Assembly (NCBI GenBank): GCA_963823245.1
Contig: CAWGKQ010000010.1
Location: 62,001-126,000, forward strand
Direction: 5' to 3'
Length of the DNA stretch: 64,000 nt
DNA from: JAWVFM01 sp963823245
GTDB lineage: Bacteria > Actinomycetota > Thermoleophilia > Solirubrobacterales > 70-9
The notes under the pieces were generated by a model that worked only from the letters and a program-made list of their open reading frames with translations, did no database searches and was not told the DNA's origin. Positions within the stretch are counted from its first letter, which is position 1. Every line of letters starts with the position of its first letter. The position numbers were made by a program, and so were the translations under genes. This document shows, in pieces, positions 42,367 through 52,231 of the stretch.

Positions 42367-43123
42367 TTGGGCGCTCTCGACCTCGACAAGCTCTCCTGGC
42401 CGGAGGTCGAGGCCGAGCTGGAGGGCGGTCGCGACACGGTCGTGATCGCCCTCGGGGCCACCGAGCAACACGGGCGGCACATGCCGCTCGCCACCGACGC
42501 ACTGATCGGCGACCATTTGGCGCGCGAGCTCGCCGAGCGGCTCGACGCGTTCGTCGCGCCGACCGTGCGCGTCGGCTGCTCGAGCCACCACCTCGCCTTC
42601 CCGGGAACGCTGTCCCTCGCCGACGAGACGTTCCACGCCGTCGTCGCCGACCTCGTCGGCTCGCTTGCCGGTGGCGGCTTCCGGCGGATCGTCCTCGTCC
42701 CTACCCACGGAGGGAACTTCGCGCCGCTGGCACAGGCGATCGAGAAGCTGCCCGCCGAGCACCGCGAGCGCGTCGTCGCGATCACGGACCTCGGCGTGCT
42801 CTTCCGGGTCGCCGAGCTGGCCCGCGACGAGTTCGGGGTGCCGATGGAGGCCGGTGGCCTCCACGCGGGCGAGTGGGAGACGTCGATGCTCGCGGCGATC
42901 CACCCCGAGCTCGTCCACATGGACCGCGCCGAGGCCGGCTACGTCGGCGACCTCGAGTCCGCCGTCCAGGGCATGTTCGAGGGCGGCGTCAAGTCGATCT
43001 CCGAGAACGGGGCGGTCGGCGACCCGAAGGCCGCGTCAGCCGACCACGGCCGCCGCTACTGGGAGGCCGCGATCGAGCTGGCTCTGCGAGGAGATCGAGC
43101 GGCAGTCGGAGGAGGCCCGATGA
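42367..43123 (+). CDS. creatininase family amidohydrolase (one frameshift near the end)
   Basis: About 250 residues. Metal ligands and fold are visible: ALGATEQHGRHMPLATDALI (Glu/His/Asp), VGCSSHHLAFPGTLSLADET, RIVLVPTHGGNFAPLAQAIE and GGLHAGEWETSMLAAIHPEL, as in creatinine amidohydrolase, MftE and formamidopyrimidine ArfB enzymes. They open cyclic amides or cleave amides with two divalent metals. The last ~12 residues need a frameshift near 43091 (reading EEIERQSEEAR). Start TTG 42367; stop overlaps the aminotransferase ATG. Confidence 0.85.
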
Positions 43124-44360
43124 GCGACGCCGCGGCGGTGAATTCCGCAACCCAGCCCTATGCCGACCGCGACGAGGCCGCGTCCGCCTTCGCAAGGCAC
43201 GTCAACCGCGGCAAGGTGGCCGCGCTACGCGCGATCGGGGTCGACATCGTCGTCGGCGAGCGCGAGGGGCCGCGCTTCCGCGACGCCTACAGCGGCCGCT
43301 GGTTCTGGAACTGCCACTGCAACGGCGGCGTGTTCAACCTGGGGCACCGCAGCCCGGTGGCCGTCGGGGCGCTGCGCGAGGCGCTCGACCACCTCGACGT
43401 CGGCAACCACCACCTGATCTCCGGGTGGCGGGCGAGGCTCGGCGCGAGCCTGTCGGCGACGACCGGGGATCGGCTCCCGTTCGCGCTCTACACGCCGTCG
43501 GGCAGCGAGGCCGTCGACCTTGCCCTCACCCTCGCCCGGGGTCACACGGGCCGGCAGAAGATCGTCGCGACGACTGGTGCCTACCACGGGCTTGCCGGCT
43601 TCGCCAGGGCGGCGAGCGACCCGAGGTGGTCCGAGCCGTACGGCGAGCCGCTTCCCGGGTTCGCCCACGTGCCGTTCAACGATCTCGAGGCGCTCGGGGC
43701 CGAGCTGGAGGGCGGCGCCGCGGCGGCCGTGATCATGGAGTCGATTCCCGCGACCCTCGGGCTTCCCCCCGCCCGCTCCCGGTTACCTGCGCGGGGCCGG
43801 CGAGCTGGCGCACCAGCACGGCGCGCTTGCTTGTCCTCGACGAGGTCCAGACCGGCCTCGGGAGGACGGGGACACCCTGGTACTACCAGCAGGAGGACGC
43901 CGAGCCCGACATCGTCATCACCGGCAAGGGGCTCGGCGGGGGCGTCTATCCGTTCAGCGCTGCTCTCATCAGCGAGGAGCTGGAGCGCTTCTTCGACGAG
44001 CGGCCGTTCGCCTACGTGTCGACGTTCGGCGGCTCGGAGCTCGGCTGCGTCGTCGCCGCAGCCGTCGTCGAGGAGGTCTCGAGCACGGGGTTCCTCGAGC
44101 GCGTGCGAGCGCTCGGTGAGCGGTTCGAGGCGGGCTTCGCCGGGCTTCCATTCGACCTTCGGCGGCGCGGGATGACGATGGGTCTCGCGTTCGACGAGCC
44201 GGAGGGCGGCATCGCCGCCGCCAAGCGTCTCATCGACGCGGGCGTCTTCGCCGTCTTCGCCGAGCACGACCACTCGGTCACCCAGTTCAAGCCGCCGCTC
44301 ATCCTCACCGACGACGAGGCCGACCAGATCATCGGAACCGTTCGCGACGCCCTCGGATGA
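43120..44360 (+). CDS. class III aminotransferase (frameshift near 43775-43830)
   Basis: About 413 residues, PLP-dependent fold type I, omega-amino-acid/ornithine aminotransferase group. SGRWFWNCHCNGGVFNLGHR, LYTPSGSEAVDLALTLARGH, GAYHGLAGFARAA, LLVLDEVQTGLGRTGTPWYY, DIVITGKGLGGGVYPFSAAL with the PLP lysine, and STFGGSELGCVVAAAVVEEV are present. Overlaps the creatininase gene and the DUF6206-like gene by ATGA. It may deaminate an omega-amino acid released by the creatininase-like enzyme, feeding the GabD-type dehydrogenase upstream (inference). Confidence 0.88.
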
Positions 44361-45256
44361 GCGCCTCCGAGGGCGGGCCGTCGGAGGCGGAGCTCCGCGC
44401 GCTCGACGACGAGGTCGAGCGAGCGCTCGCGACCGGCGATGAGTCCCGCCTCGTCGTCCTCGGGGGCGGCGAGATCTCCCTCGTTCTCGGCTGTCCAACG
44501 GACGGCCCGAAGTTCGCCTGCAAGCGCCTGCCGCTCTTCGGCGACCGCGCTCGCTTCGATGCCTACCGACGCACCCTCGACGAATACGTCGAGGCCCTGG
44601 GCGAGGGCGGCGTCGACGTCGTCGAGACCGAGCTGACCCCGGTCGACCGCGCCGACGGCACGATCGCGGGCTACGCGATCCAGCCGATCCTGCCGGCCAA
44701 CACGCTCTGCCCGGACGTGCTCGCGCGCGCCAAGCCGGCAGATGGGCATCCGCTGGTCGAGGCGGTCGTCGAGACGGCGTTCGCGGTGATCGGCCCAAAG
44801 CTCGGAATCGACGCCCAGCTCTCCAACTGGACTTGGGAAGACGGCCGGCTGCGGTACCTGGACGTCACCACTCCGATGATCTGGGCCGACGACGACACGC
44901 CGTGCCTCGACCTCGACCTCCTCACGAGCTCCCTGCCCGCAATCGCACGCTGGCCGGTCAAGCGCTTCCTCGCGCCCGGCATCCTCGACGGCTACCGGAA
45001 TCGCCGCGGCGTCGCCAACGACCTGCTCGGCAACCTCATCAAGGAGCGCCTCGACCCCTGGATCCCGGCCTTCCTCGCCGCGGTCAACCGAGAGCTCCGC
45101 CCACCGATCACCGAGCAGGACGTCCGGCGCTACTACCGCTCTGACGCCCGCCTATGGGAGTTCCTGCTGCGCATCCGCAGAGCCGACCGGGCCTGGCAGC
45201 GTCGCGTCCGGCACCGCACGTACCCGTTCCTCCTTCCGCGTGGGGTTGATCGCTGA
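44357..45256 (+). CDS. DUF6206-like protein (possible kinase-like fold)
   Basis: 299 residues, intact. ALDDEVERALATGDESRLVV and GGGEISLVLGCPTDGPKFAC are followed by KRLPLFGDRARFDAYRRTLD, and later by LSNWTWEDGRLRYLDVTTPM, a layout reminiscent of the ATP-binding Lys and the N...D catalytic loop of protein-kinase-like/aminoglycoside phosphotransferase folds. The C-terminus is helical and Arg-rich. I recall similar proteins listed as DUF6206; no biochemical role is known to me. ATGA overlap places it in the operon. Confidence 0.55.
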   Translation: MSASEGGPSEAELRALDDEVERALATGDESRLVVLGGGEISLVLGCPTDGPKFACKRLPLFGDRARFDAYRRTLDEYVEALGEGGVDVVETELTPVDRADGTIAGYAIQPILPANTLCPDVLARAKPADGHPLVEAVVETAFAVIGPKLGIDAQLSNWTWEDGRLRYLDVTTPMIWADDDTPCLDLDLLTSSLPAIARWPVKRFLAPGILDGYRNRRGVANDLLGNLIKERLDPWIPAFLAAVNRELRPPITEQDVRRYYRSDARLWEFLLRIRRADRAWQRRVRHRTYPFLLPRGVDR

Positions 45257-45273
45257 GAGGCCGGGCCCGAGCG

Positions 45274-45805
45274 TCAGCGCCCGAGCAGCATCCCCATCAG
45301 CCCGCCCTGCGAGGGACGCTTCTCGAGGTAGCACTGGTGGTACTCCTCGGCGCGCCAGAAGGTCGCCGCGGGCTCGATGACCGTGACGATGGGGTTGCGA
45401 GAAGTGCTCCTGAGTGCGCTCGATCACCTGACGCGCGCTGTCAGCCTGCTCGTCGGAGTGGGCGAAGACGACCGACCGGTACTGGAAGCCGACGTCGGGC
45501 CCCTGGCGGTTCATCTGCGTCGGGTCGTGGATGGCGAAGTACTTCGCCACCAGCTCCTCGAAGCTCACCTTGTCGGGGTCGAAGGTGACCTCGCAGACCT
45601 CGGTGTGCCCGGTCGTGCCGGTGCAGACCTGCTCGTAGGTGGGGTTGTCGACGTGGCCGCCCTCGTAGCCGACCGCGGTGTCGATGACGCCGGGGACCTC
45701 GCGGAAGTTCGCCTCGACCTGCCAGAAGCAGCCGGCGCCGAAGGTCGCCTTCTCGGTGCGGGTGGGGGCCTGGGACTCGCGGGTGGGTGCTCCGTTCTCA
45801 GTCAT
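45274..45805 (-). CDS. msrA: peptide-methionine (S)-S-oxide reductase A (one frameshift)
   Basis: About 176 residues. Catalytic motif FGAGCFWQVEANFREVPGV, then TAVGYEGGHVDNPTYEQVC, GHTEVCEVTFDP, FAIHDPTQMNRQGPDVGFQY and RSVVFAHSDEQADSARQVIE. A frameshift near 45400 displaces the tail, which in the corrected frame reads AEEYHQCYLEKRP and ends GLMGMLLGR before TGA (45274-45276). Repairs oxidised methionine. Shine-Dalgarno AAGGAG lies between the family A repeat and ATG 45805. Confidence 0.93.
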
Positions 45806-45818
45806 GAAGGTACTCCTT

Positions 45819-45871
45819 GAGGAGCTTTAGCTCCGAAAGTAGCGTGTAAGGACGCCGAAGGCGTCCGCAAG
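45819..45871. repeat. dispersed two-hairpin element, family A copy 2
   Basis: Hairpin 1 GGAGC-TTTA-GCTCC, hairpin 2 GGACGCC-GAA-GGCGTCC, joined by the linker form shared with 1773-1824. Compared with copy 1, stem bases change in pairs and so preserve the hairpins. It lies between the fumC stop and the msrA start, 13 bases before the msrA start codon, on the strand opposite to transcription. Confidence 0.75.
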
Positions 45872-45898
45872 TTGTTAGTCGCTCGAGGCCCCTGATCG

Positions 45899-47227
45899 TT
45901 ACTCGTGCGGGTGGGCCATCCCGTGGTAGTCGAGGGCCTTCGCCAGGGTCTCCTCGTCGACCCCCTTCTCGATCGCGACCTCGCGGAGGGTGCGCCCCGA
46001 CTCGGCGGCCTCCTTCACGATCTCGGCTCCCTTGTCGTAGCCGATGTAGGGGTTGAGCGCGGTCGCCGCCGCGAGGGTCGCCTCGGCGTGGCGGGCGCAG
46101 TTCTCGCGGTTGGCCTCGACGCCGCGGACCAGCTTCTCGTCGAATAGGCGCGAGGCGGAGGCAAGCAGCATGATCGACTCGAGCACGTTCGACGCGATCA
46201 GCGGGATCCGCACGTTGAGCTCGAACTGCCCCTGCGAGCCGGCGATCGTGGTCGCCACGTCGTTGCCCATGACCTGGTTGCCGACCTGGAGGACGACCTC
46301 GCAGATCACGGGGTTGACCTTGCCGGGCATGATCGAGGAACCCTTCTGGAGCTCGGGCAGCCGCAGCTCGGCGAAGCCTGCCCGCGGGCCCGAGCCCATC
46401 ATCGCGATGTCGTTGGCGATCTTGGTCAGCGACACGGCGACGACCTTGAGCATCCCTGAGAGCTCGACGAGCGCGTCACGGTTGGCCTGCGCCTCGAACG
46501 GGTCGGCGGCGGGAGAGATCGCGAGGCCGGTCTCCTCCGCGAGCTTGGTGCGCACGCGGGCGGCGAAGTCGGAGTGCGTGTTGAGGCCGGTGCCCGTCGC
46601 CGTGCCGCCGAGCGGGATCTGGCCGACGCGGGCGCGGGTGTCCTTCACGCGCTCGGCGCCGAGGCGGATCTGCGTCGCGTAGCCCTTGAACTCCTGGCCG
46701 AGGGTCACCGGGACGGCGTCCATGAGATGCGTGCGGCCGGCCTTCACGACGTCGGCGAACTCGTCGGCCTTGCGCTCGAGCGAGCTTGCGAGGCCGTCGA
46801 GCGCGGGCAGGAGGTCGCGGTTCACCTCCTCGAGGGCGGCGAGGTGCACGGCTGATGGGAAGACGTCGTTCGACGACTGGCCCATGTTCACGTGGTCGTT
46901 CGGATGGGCGTCGTCGCCGGCGAGGTTCGCGATCACCTCGTTCGCGTTCATGTTCGACGAGGTGCCGGAGCCGGTCTGGAAGACGTCGAGCGGGAACTGG
47001 TCGTCGTGCTCGCCGCGGGCGATGGCGTCGCCCGCCTCGGCGATCCGCTCGGCGAGATCGGCGTCGAGCAGCCCGAGCTCGGCGTTGACCCGAGCGGCGG
47101 CGGCCTTGATCCGGCCAAGCCAGCGCACGACGGGAGTCGGGATCGGCTGGCCCGACACCGGAAAGTTTTCGATCGCCTTGCGGGTTTCGGGGCCCCAGAG
47201 CTCGTTCGCGACCTCAGTCGTTCCCAT
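45899..47227 (-). CDS. fumC: fumarate hydratase class II
   Basis: 442 residues; interconverts fumarate and malate. TGSGTSSNMNANEVIANLA, HPNDHVNMGQSSNDVFPSA, KAGRTHLMDAVPVTLGQEF, and the superfamily signature GSSIMPGKVNPVICEVV with catalytic Ser loop are intact, as is the small C-terminal domain. ATG 47227 (GTTEVANELWGPETRKAIEN) matches the normal start. No frameshift. Followed on the minus strand by msrA. Confidence 0.96.
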   Translation of the reverse strand: MGTTEVANELWGPETRKAIENFPVSGQPIPTPVVRWLGRIKAAAARVNAELGLLDADLAERIAEAGDAIARGEHDDQFPLDVFQTGSGTSSNMNANEVIANLAGDDAHPNDHVNMGQSSNDVFPSAVHLAALEEVNRDLLPALDGLASSLERKADEFADVVKAGRTHLMDAVPVTLGQEFKGYATQIRLGAERVKDTRARVGQIPLGGTATGTGLNTHSDFAARVRTKLAEETGLAISPAADPFEAQANRDALVELSGMLKVVAVSLTKIANDIAMMGSGPRAGFAELRLPELQKGSSIMPGKVNPVICEVVLQVGNQVMGNDVATTIAGSQGQFELNVRIPLIASNVLESIMLLASASRLFDEKLVRGVEANRENCARHAEATLAAATALNPYIGYDKGAEIVKEAAESGRTLREVAIEKGVDEETLAKALDYHGMAHPHE

Positions 47228-47297
47228 CCCCGACAACATACCGGCGTCGTTGGGCGCGGCACCTCGGAGTCGAGCCGCTCTCTGGTACAAACGGTGC

Positions 47298-47576
47298 GTG
47301 GAAGCCGCGCCGACGGACGAGGCTGGGATTCGCGAGCAGGCGATCGAGCGTCTGAAGAAGAAGCGCGACTTCCGCACCCACCTCTTCATCTACGTCGCCG
47401 TCAACGCAGTCCTGGTCGTGATCTGGGCGATCACGTCGAGCGGGAGTCTCTTCTGGCCCATCTTCCCGATCCTCGGATGGGGAATCGGGCTCGGCGCAAA
47501 CGCGTGGGAGGTCTACGGCCGCAAGCCGATAACCGAGGACGAGATTCAGCGGGAGTCCGAGCAGCTTCGCCACTGA
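47298..47576 (+). CDS. 2TM domain protein
   Basis: 92 residues: a charged N-terminal helix (REQAIERLKKKRDFRTHLFI), two membrane helices around residues 36-75 with a short turn (SGSLFWPIFPILGWGIGLG) and a polar tail. This is the 2TM domain (PF13239-like) found alone or on histidine kinases. Function unknown. GTG 47298 is the first in-frame start; divergent from fumC. Confidence 0.82.
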   Translation: MEAAPTDEAGIREQAIERLKKKRDFRTHLFIYVAVNAVLVVIWAITSSGSLFWPIFPILGWGIGLGANAWEVYGRKPITEDEIQRESEQLRH

Positions 47577-47599
47577 GAGCCGGGTGAGGGGCCCGCTCC

Positions 47600-47605
47600 T
47601 AGAAT
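47600..47605 (+). promoter_or_regulatory. -10 box TAGAAT for ileS
   Basis: TAGAAT ends nine bases before GTG 47615; no Shine-Dalgarno and no T-box leader in front. Suggests a leaderless ileS transcript. Confidence 0.55.
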
Positions 47606-47614
47606 CCGCCGCTC

Positions 47615-50600
47615 GTGAGCGGATTCCGGCCCGTCGACCCAAAGCAGTCTTTCCCGGAGCTCGAGGAGCGCGTCCTCGAGCGATGGCGCGAGGGCGACGT
47701 TTTCGCGCGCTCGCTGTCGAACCGCGCCGGCGCACCCGTTTGGAGCTTCTACGAGGGCCCGCCGACGGCGAACGGGAAGCCCGGGTCGCACCACGTCCTC
47801 TCGCGGGTGTTCAAGGACATCTACCCCCGCTACCGCGCCATGCGGGGCTATCGGGTGCCGCGGAAGGCGGGCTGGGACTGCCACGGGCTGCCGGTCGAGC
47901 TCGAGGTCGAGAAGGAGCTCGGGATCTCCGCCAAGAGCGAGATCGAGGAGCTGGGGATCGCGGAGTTCAACCGGCGCTGCCGGGAGTCGGTGTTCCGCTA
48001 TGTCGAGGACTGGAACCGCCTTACCGAGCGGATCGGCTTCTGGATCGACCTCGACGACCCCTACATCACGATGACCAACGATTACATCGAGTCGGTGTGG
48101 TGGTCGCTGCGCCAGAGCTGGGAGGCGGGCCGCCTCTACCAGGCCCACAAGGTCGTGCCCTACTGCCCGCGCGACCAGACCGCTCTCTCGAGCCACGAGG
48201 TGACCTACGAGGGGAGCTATCGGGAGGTCGAGGACCCCGCGGCCTACGTGAAGCTGCCGATAGTCGAGCCGGCACCGAGCGATCAGATCCCCGAGAGCCC
48301 GCTCGAGGCGGGCGACAACCTGCTCGTCTGGACGACGACGCCCTGGACGCTGATCTCGAACGCCGCGGTCGCGGTCGGGCCCGAGATCGAGTACGTGCGG
48401 GTGCGCAAGGACGGGGAGGTCTTCGTGGTGGCACGGGCGCTTCTGGAGCGGGTCCTGGGCGAGGACGCGGAGGTGATCGCGCACCTGCCGGGCTCGGCGC
48501 TCGCCGGCACCCGGTACGAGCCTCCGTTCACGTACATCACCGACTACGGGCCGCGCGGCCACACGGTCCTCGAGGCCGGCTTCGTGACCACGGACGAGGG
48601 GACCGGCCTCGTCCACACCGCGATCGCCTTCGGCGAGGACGACTTCGCCCTCGGCGAGGAATACGGGATCACGCTTCAGAACCCGGTGCGGCTCGACGGG
48701 ACGTTCGACGACCGGGTGACCGACTTCGCCGGGCGCCTCGTCAAGGAAGCCGACGACGACATCGTCGAGGCGCTTCGGGCCTCGGGCCGGCTCTACCGGG
48801 CCGAGCGCTACGAGCACAGCTACCCGCACTGCTGGCGCTGCGGCACGCCGCTTCTGTACTACGCGAAGTCGAGCTGGTACATCCGCACGACGGACGTCCG
48901 CGACCGGATGCTCGCCGAGAACGAGGCGACCGGCTGGCACCCGGAGCACATCAAGCACGGGCGCTTCGGCAAGTGGCTGGAGGGGAACGTCGACTGGGCG
49001 CTCTCGCGCGAGCGCTACTGGGGCACGCCTCTACCGGTCTGGGAGTGCGCGTCGGAGGGCTGCGCGGAGCGGTTCTGCGCCGGTTCGATCGCCGACCTTC
49101 GTGAACGCGGCGGCGAGGTCCCGGACGACCTCCACCGCCCCTACATCGACGCGGTGGCGCTCCGCTGCGAGGCCTGCGGCGGCGAAATGCGGCGCGTCGA
49201 GGAGGTGATCGACACCTGGTACGACTCGGGCTCGATGCCGTTCGCGCAGTTCCACTACCCCTTCGAGGGGGAGGAGGAGTTCGCCGAGCGCTTTCCGGCC
49301 GACTTCATCTCGGAGGCGATCGACCAGACCCGAGGCTGGTTCTACTCCCTGCTGGCGGTGTCGACGCTCGTCTTCGACCGCTCCTCGTACCGCAACTGCG
49401 TCTGCCTCGGCCTGATCCTCGACCCCGAGGGCCAGAAGATGTCGAAGAGCCGCGGCAACGTCGTCGACCCCTGGGACGTGATCGACCGCCACGGCGCCGA
49501 CGCCTTCCGCTGGTACTACTTCACCGCCCAGCAGCCCTGGGCCGGCTACCGCTTCTCGACCGAGACCGTCGGCGAGTCGGTCCGCCAGTTCCTGCTGACG
49601 CTCTGGAACACGTACTCGTTCCTGGTCCTGTACGCGAACGCGGACGGCGTCAGCCGGGACGAGCTCGTGGCTGCGCCGGCGAGCGAGGCCGATCTGGACC
49701 GTTGGGCGCTTTCCCGCCTGCAGGCGACGACCGAGACCGTCATCGAGCGCATGGACGACTTCGACTGCACCACGGCCGGGCGGGCGATCGCCGACTACGT
49801 CGAGGAGCTCTCGAACTGGTACGTGCGCCTCTCGCGGCGGCGGTTCTGGGACGGAGACCGGGAGGCGCTCGGCACTCTGCGTCATTGCCTGATCGAGGTG
49901 GCGAAGCTCCTCGCGCCGTTCGTGCCCTTCGTGGCCGACGACATTCACGACAACCTCGCCGGCGGCGACTCCGTCCACCTGCAGGACTTCCCGCAGCCCG
50001 ACGCGACGCTCTCGGCTCCCGAGCTCGAGTCGGCCATGGTCGCGGTGCGGCGCACGGTCGAGCTTGGCCGGACGGCCCGCGGCGATTCCCGGATCAAGGT
50101 GCGGCAGCCGCTTCGGCGGGCGATCGTGGTGGCGAACGAGGCCGAGCGCGAGGCGATCTCCGCCCATGGCGGCCTCGTGGCGTCGGAGCTGAACGTGAGG
50201 GAGATCGAGTTCGTGGCCACCGAGTCCGAGCTCGTCGGCTATGAGGCGAAGCCGAACTACCGCACCCTCGGCCCGCGCTTCGGGAAGGACATGCCGCAGG
50301 TCGCGGCTGCCGTCGCGGCGCTCGACGCGGAGGGAGCGGCGGCGGCCATCCGCGAGGGCCGCGAGGTCGGCGTCAACGTCGGCGGGCGGGACCACACGCT
50401 GGGGGCCGATGACCTGACGCTCGTGATGAAGCCGCTCGACGGATACCAGGTCGAGGCGGCCGCCGGCCATGCGGTCGCCCTCGAGCTCGAGATCGACGAT
50501 GAGCTGCGCCGGGAGGGCCTCGCTCGCGAGGTCGTCCACGCGGTGCAGAACGCGCGCCGCGACGCCGGCCTCGAGGTCACGGATCGCATCTCGCTCACCC

Positions 50601-50756
50601 TCGGCGGCGACGACGACCTCGTCGCGGCCGCTCGAGCCCACGAGGCGTACGTGACCGGCGAAACGCTCGCCACCTCCGTCGCCTACGAGGGCGGCGGACG
50701 GCGCCGTCACTCAGATCGAGGGGCGCGACCTCCGCATCGACATCAGCAAAGCCTGA
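47615..50756 (+). CDS. ileS: isoleucyl-tRNA synthetase (frameshift near the end)
   Basis: About 1046 residues. Class I signatures are the HIGH-type FYEGPPTANGKPGSHHVLSR (His-Val replaces HIGH core), CP1 editing domain with TTTPWTLISNAAVAVG, WDCHGLPVELEVEKELG, and KMSKSRGNVVDPWD. Cys-rich zinc sites appear at YPHCWRCGTPLLYY and LRCEACGGEM. The sequence type is that of Thermus/eukaryote-like IleRS. A one-base insertion near 50690 shifts the final ~20 residues; in the corrected frame they read VTQIEGRDLRIDISKA. Charges tRNA-Ile. Confidence 0.95.
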
Positions 50757-50774
50757 CGGTCAGCAGTCCGGGAC

Positions 50775-50794
50775 GGTGTGGCGAGGTCCACACC
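50775..50794 (+). terminator. hairpin after ileS
   Basis: GGTGTGG (50775-50781) and CCACACC (50788-50794) form a perfect 7-bp stem with a 6-nt loop just after the ileS stop. No T tract follows, so it may instead act on the next promoter. Confidence 0.4.
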
Positions 50795-50841
50795 TAGGGG
50801 GGTCGAAGCGAGCGCGATCGGCGCCTACCTTGAAGTCCACG

Positions 50842-52231
50842 ATGACTACAACGACCAACAACCGAATACTGACTCTCATCCTCCTCTGCCTCGGCGCGCT
50901 GGTCGCCTTCGCGGGCACCGCCGCCGGAGCGAGCGCCGCCACGACGAAGCGCGTCAGCGTCAAGTCGAACGGCAAGGAGGTCAACACCGACAACGAGTAC
51001 GCCTCGATCTCGGCCAACGGCCGCTACGTGACCTTCGAGTCGCCCGGGAAGTTCACCAAGGGCGACGAGGGGAACGACTTCGATGTCTTCGTCCACGACC
51101 GCGACACCGGCAAGACCGTCCGGGCCTCGGTGAAGGCGAACGGCAAGGAGGTCCCCGGAGCCGACAGCGAGTTCTCGTCGATCTCGGCCAGCGGCCGCTA
51201 CGTCGCGTTCGTGTCGAACGGCCGCTTCACGAAGGAGGACAAGGACACCTACGGCGACGTCTACGTCAAGGACATGCAGACCGGCCAGGTCACGCTGGCG
51301 AGCCTCGACTCGAACGACAAGCAGGTTCCGGGAGGCGCCGGCCAGCCGCAGATCTCGGCGAACGGCCACTCGGTCCTGTTCATCTCCGACCGGCGCCTAC
51401 ACGAGCACGCCCACCAACAGCTATCTCAACGTCTACGTCCGCAACATCAAGAAGGGGACGACCGAACGCGCAACGCTGCGCTCTGACGGCACCCCGAGCG
51501 ACGAGGATGTCAGCAACCCGAGCATCTCGGGCAACGGGCGCTACGTCGCGTTCCAGTCGTTCGACCAGCAGATGACGGCCGACCCCGACTATGGGTTCGC
51601 GGTGGACCAGGACGTCTACGTCCGTGACCTCAAGAAGGGCAAGACGATCCGAGCCAGCCTCAAGGCGGACGGCACGGAGATCTCGCCCACGAACAACAAC
51701 GGCAACGTCTACCCCGTTATCTCGGCGAACGGCAAGTTCGTCGCGTTCTACTCGGACGCCTACGGGCACTACGCGGCGGACGACAACAACAACGACTACG
51801 ACGTGTACGTCAAGAACCTGCGGGACGGGACCCTGGCGCGCGCGAGCCTGACGTCAGCCGGCGCGGAGGTTCCCGCGCTCGGCGGAGCGGCGCAGTCGCT
51901 CGGTGCCTCCGAGAGGCCGCTGTCCATCTCGGCGAACGGCCAACGCGTCGCCTTCGAGGCCTACGCGGCCCTCGACCCCGCCGACAACAACATGGAGCGC
52001 GACGTCTACGTCCACGACATGAAGACCGGCAAGACCACGCTGGCGACGGTCGCCTCGAACGGCGGCGTCGTCACCAGCGGCGCGGGCGGGCAGCAGCTGC
52101 CCGCGATCTCGGGCAACGGCAAGTGGCTCGCGTTCGAGACCATCGCCAAGGTCGCCGGAACCGGAACCGACGCCGATCAAGGCCCGAACACGGCCGACTT
52201 CGACGTCTTCGAGCGCGGCCCGCTCGGCTAG
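50842..52231 (+). CDS. secreted TolB/WD40-like repeat protein (one frameshift)
   Basis: About 460 residues with a signal peptide (GALVAFAGTAAGASA). It consists of about six to seven blades of ~60 residues, each with a core such as EYASISANGRYVTFESPG and DVFVHDRDTGKTVRASVKAN, ending in DVFERGPLG. This is the TolB-type beta-propeller pattern common among surface proteins in this group. A one-base insertion near 51391 breaks the frame. -10-like TACCTT (50826-50831) precedes ATG 50842 by 10 bases. Stop codon shares CTAG with the convergent gene. Confidence 0.8.

Noticed and set aside
42367..43123. Mycofactocin pathway (creatininase-family MftE)
   Set aside because: No mftA, mftB, mftC or mftF homologues nearby; the neighbours fit amine or lactam catabolism instead.
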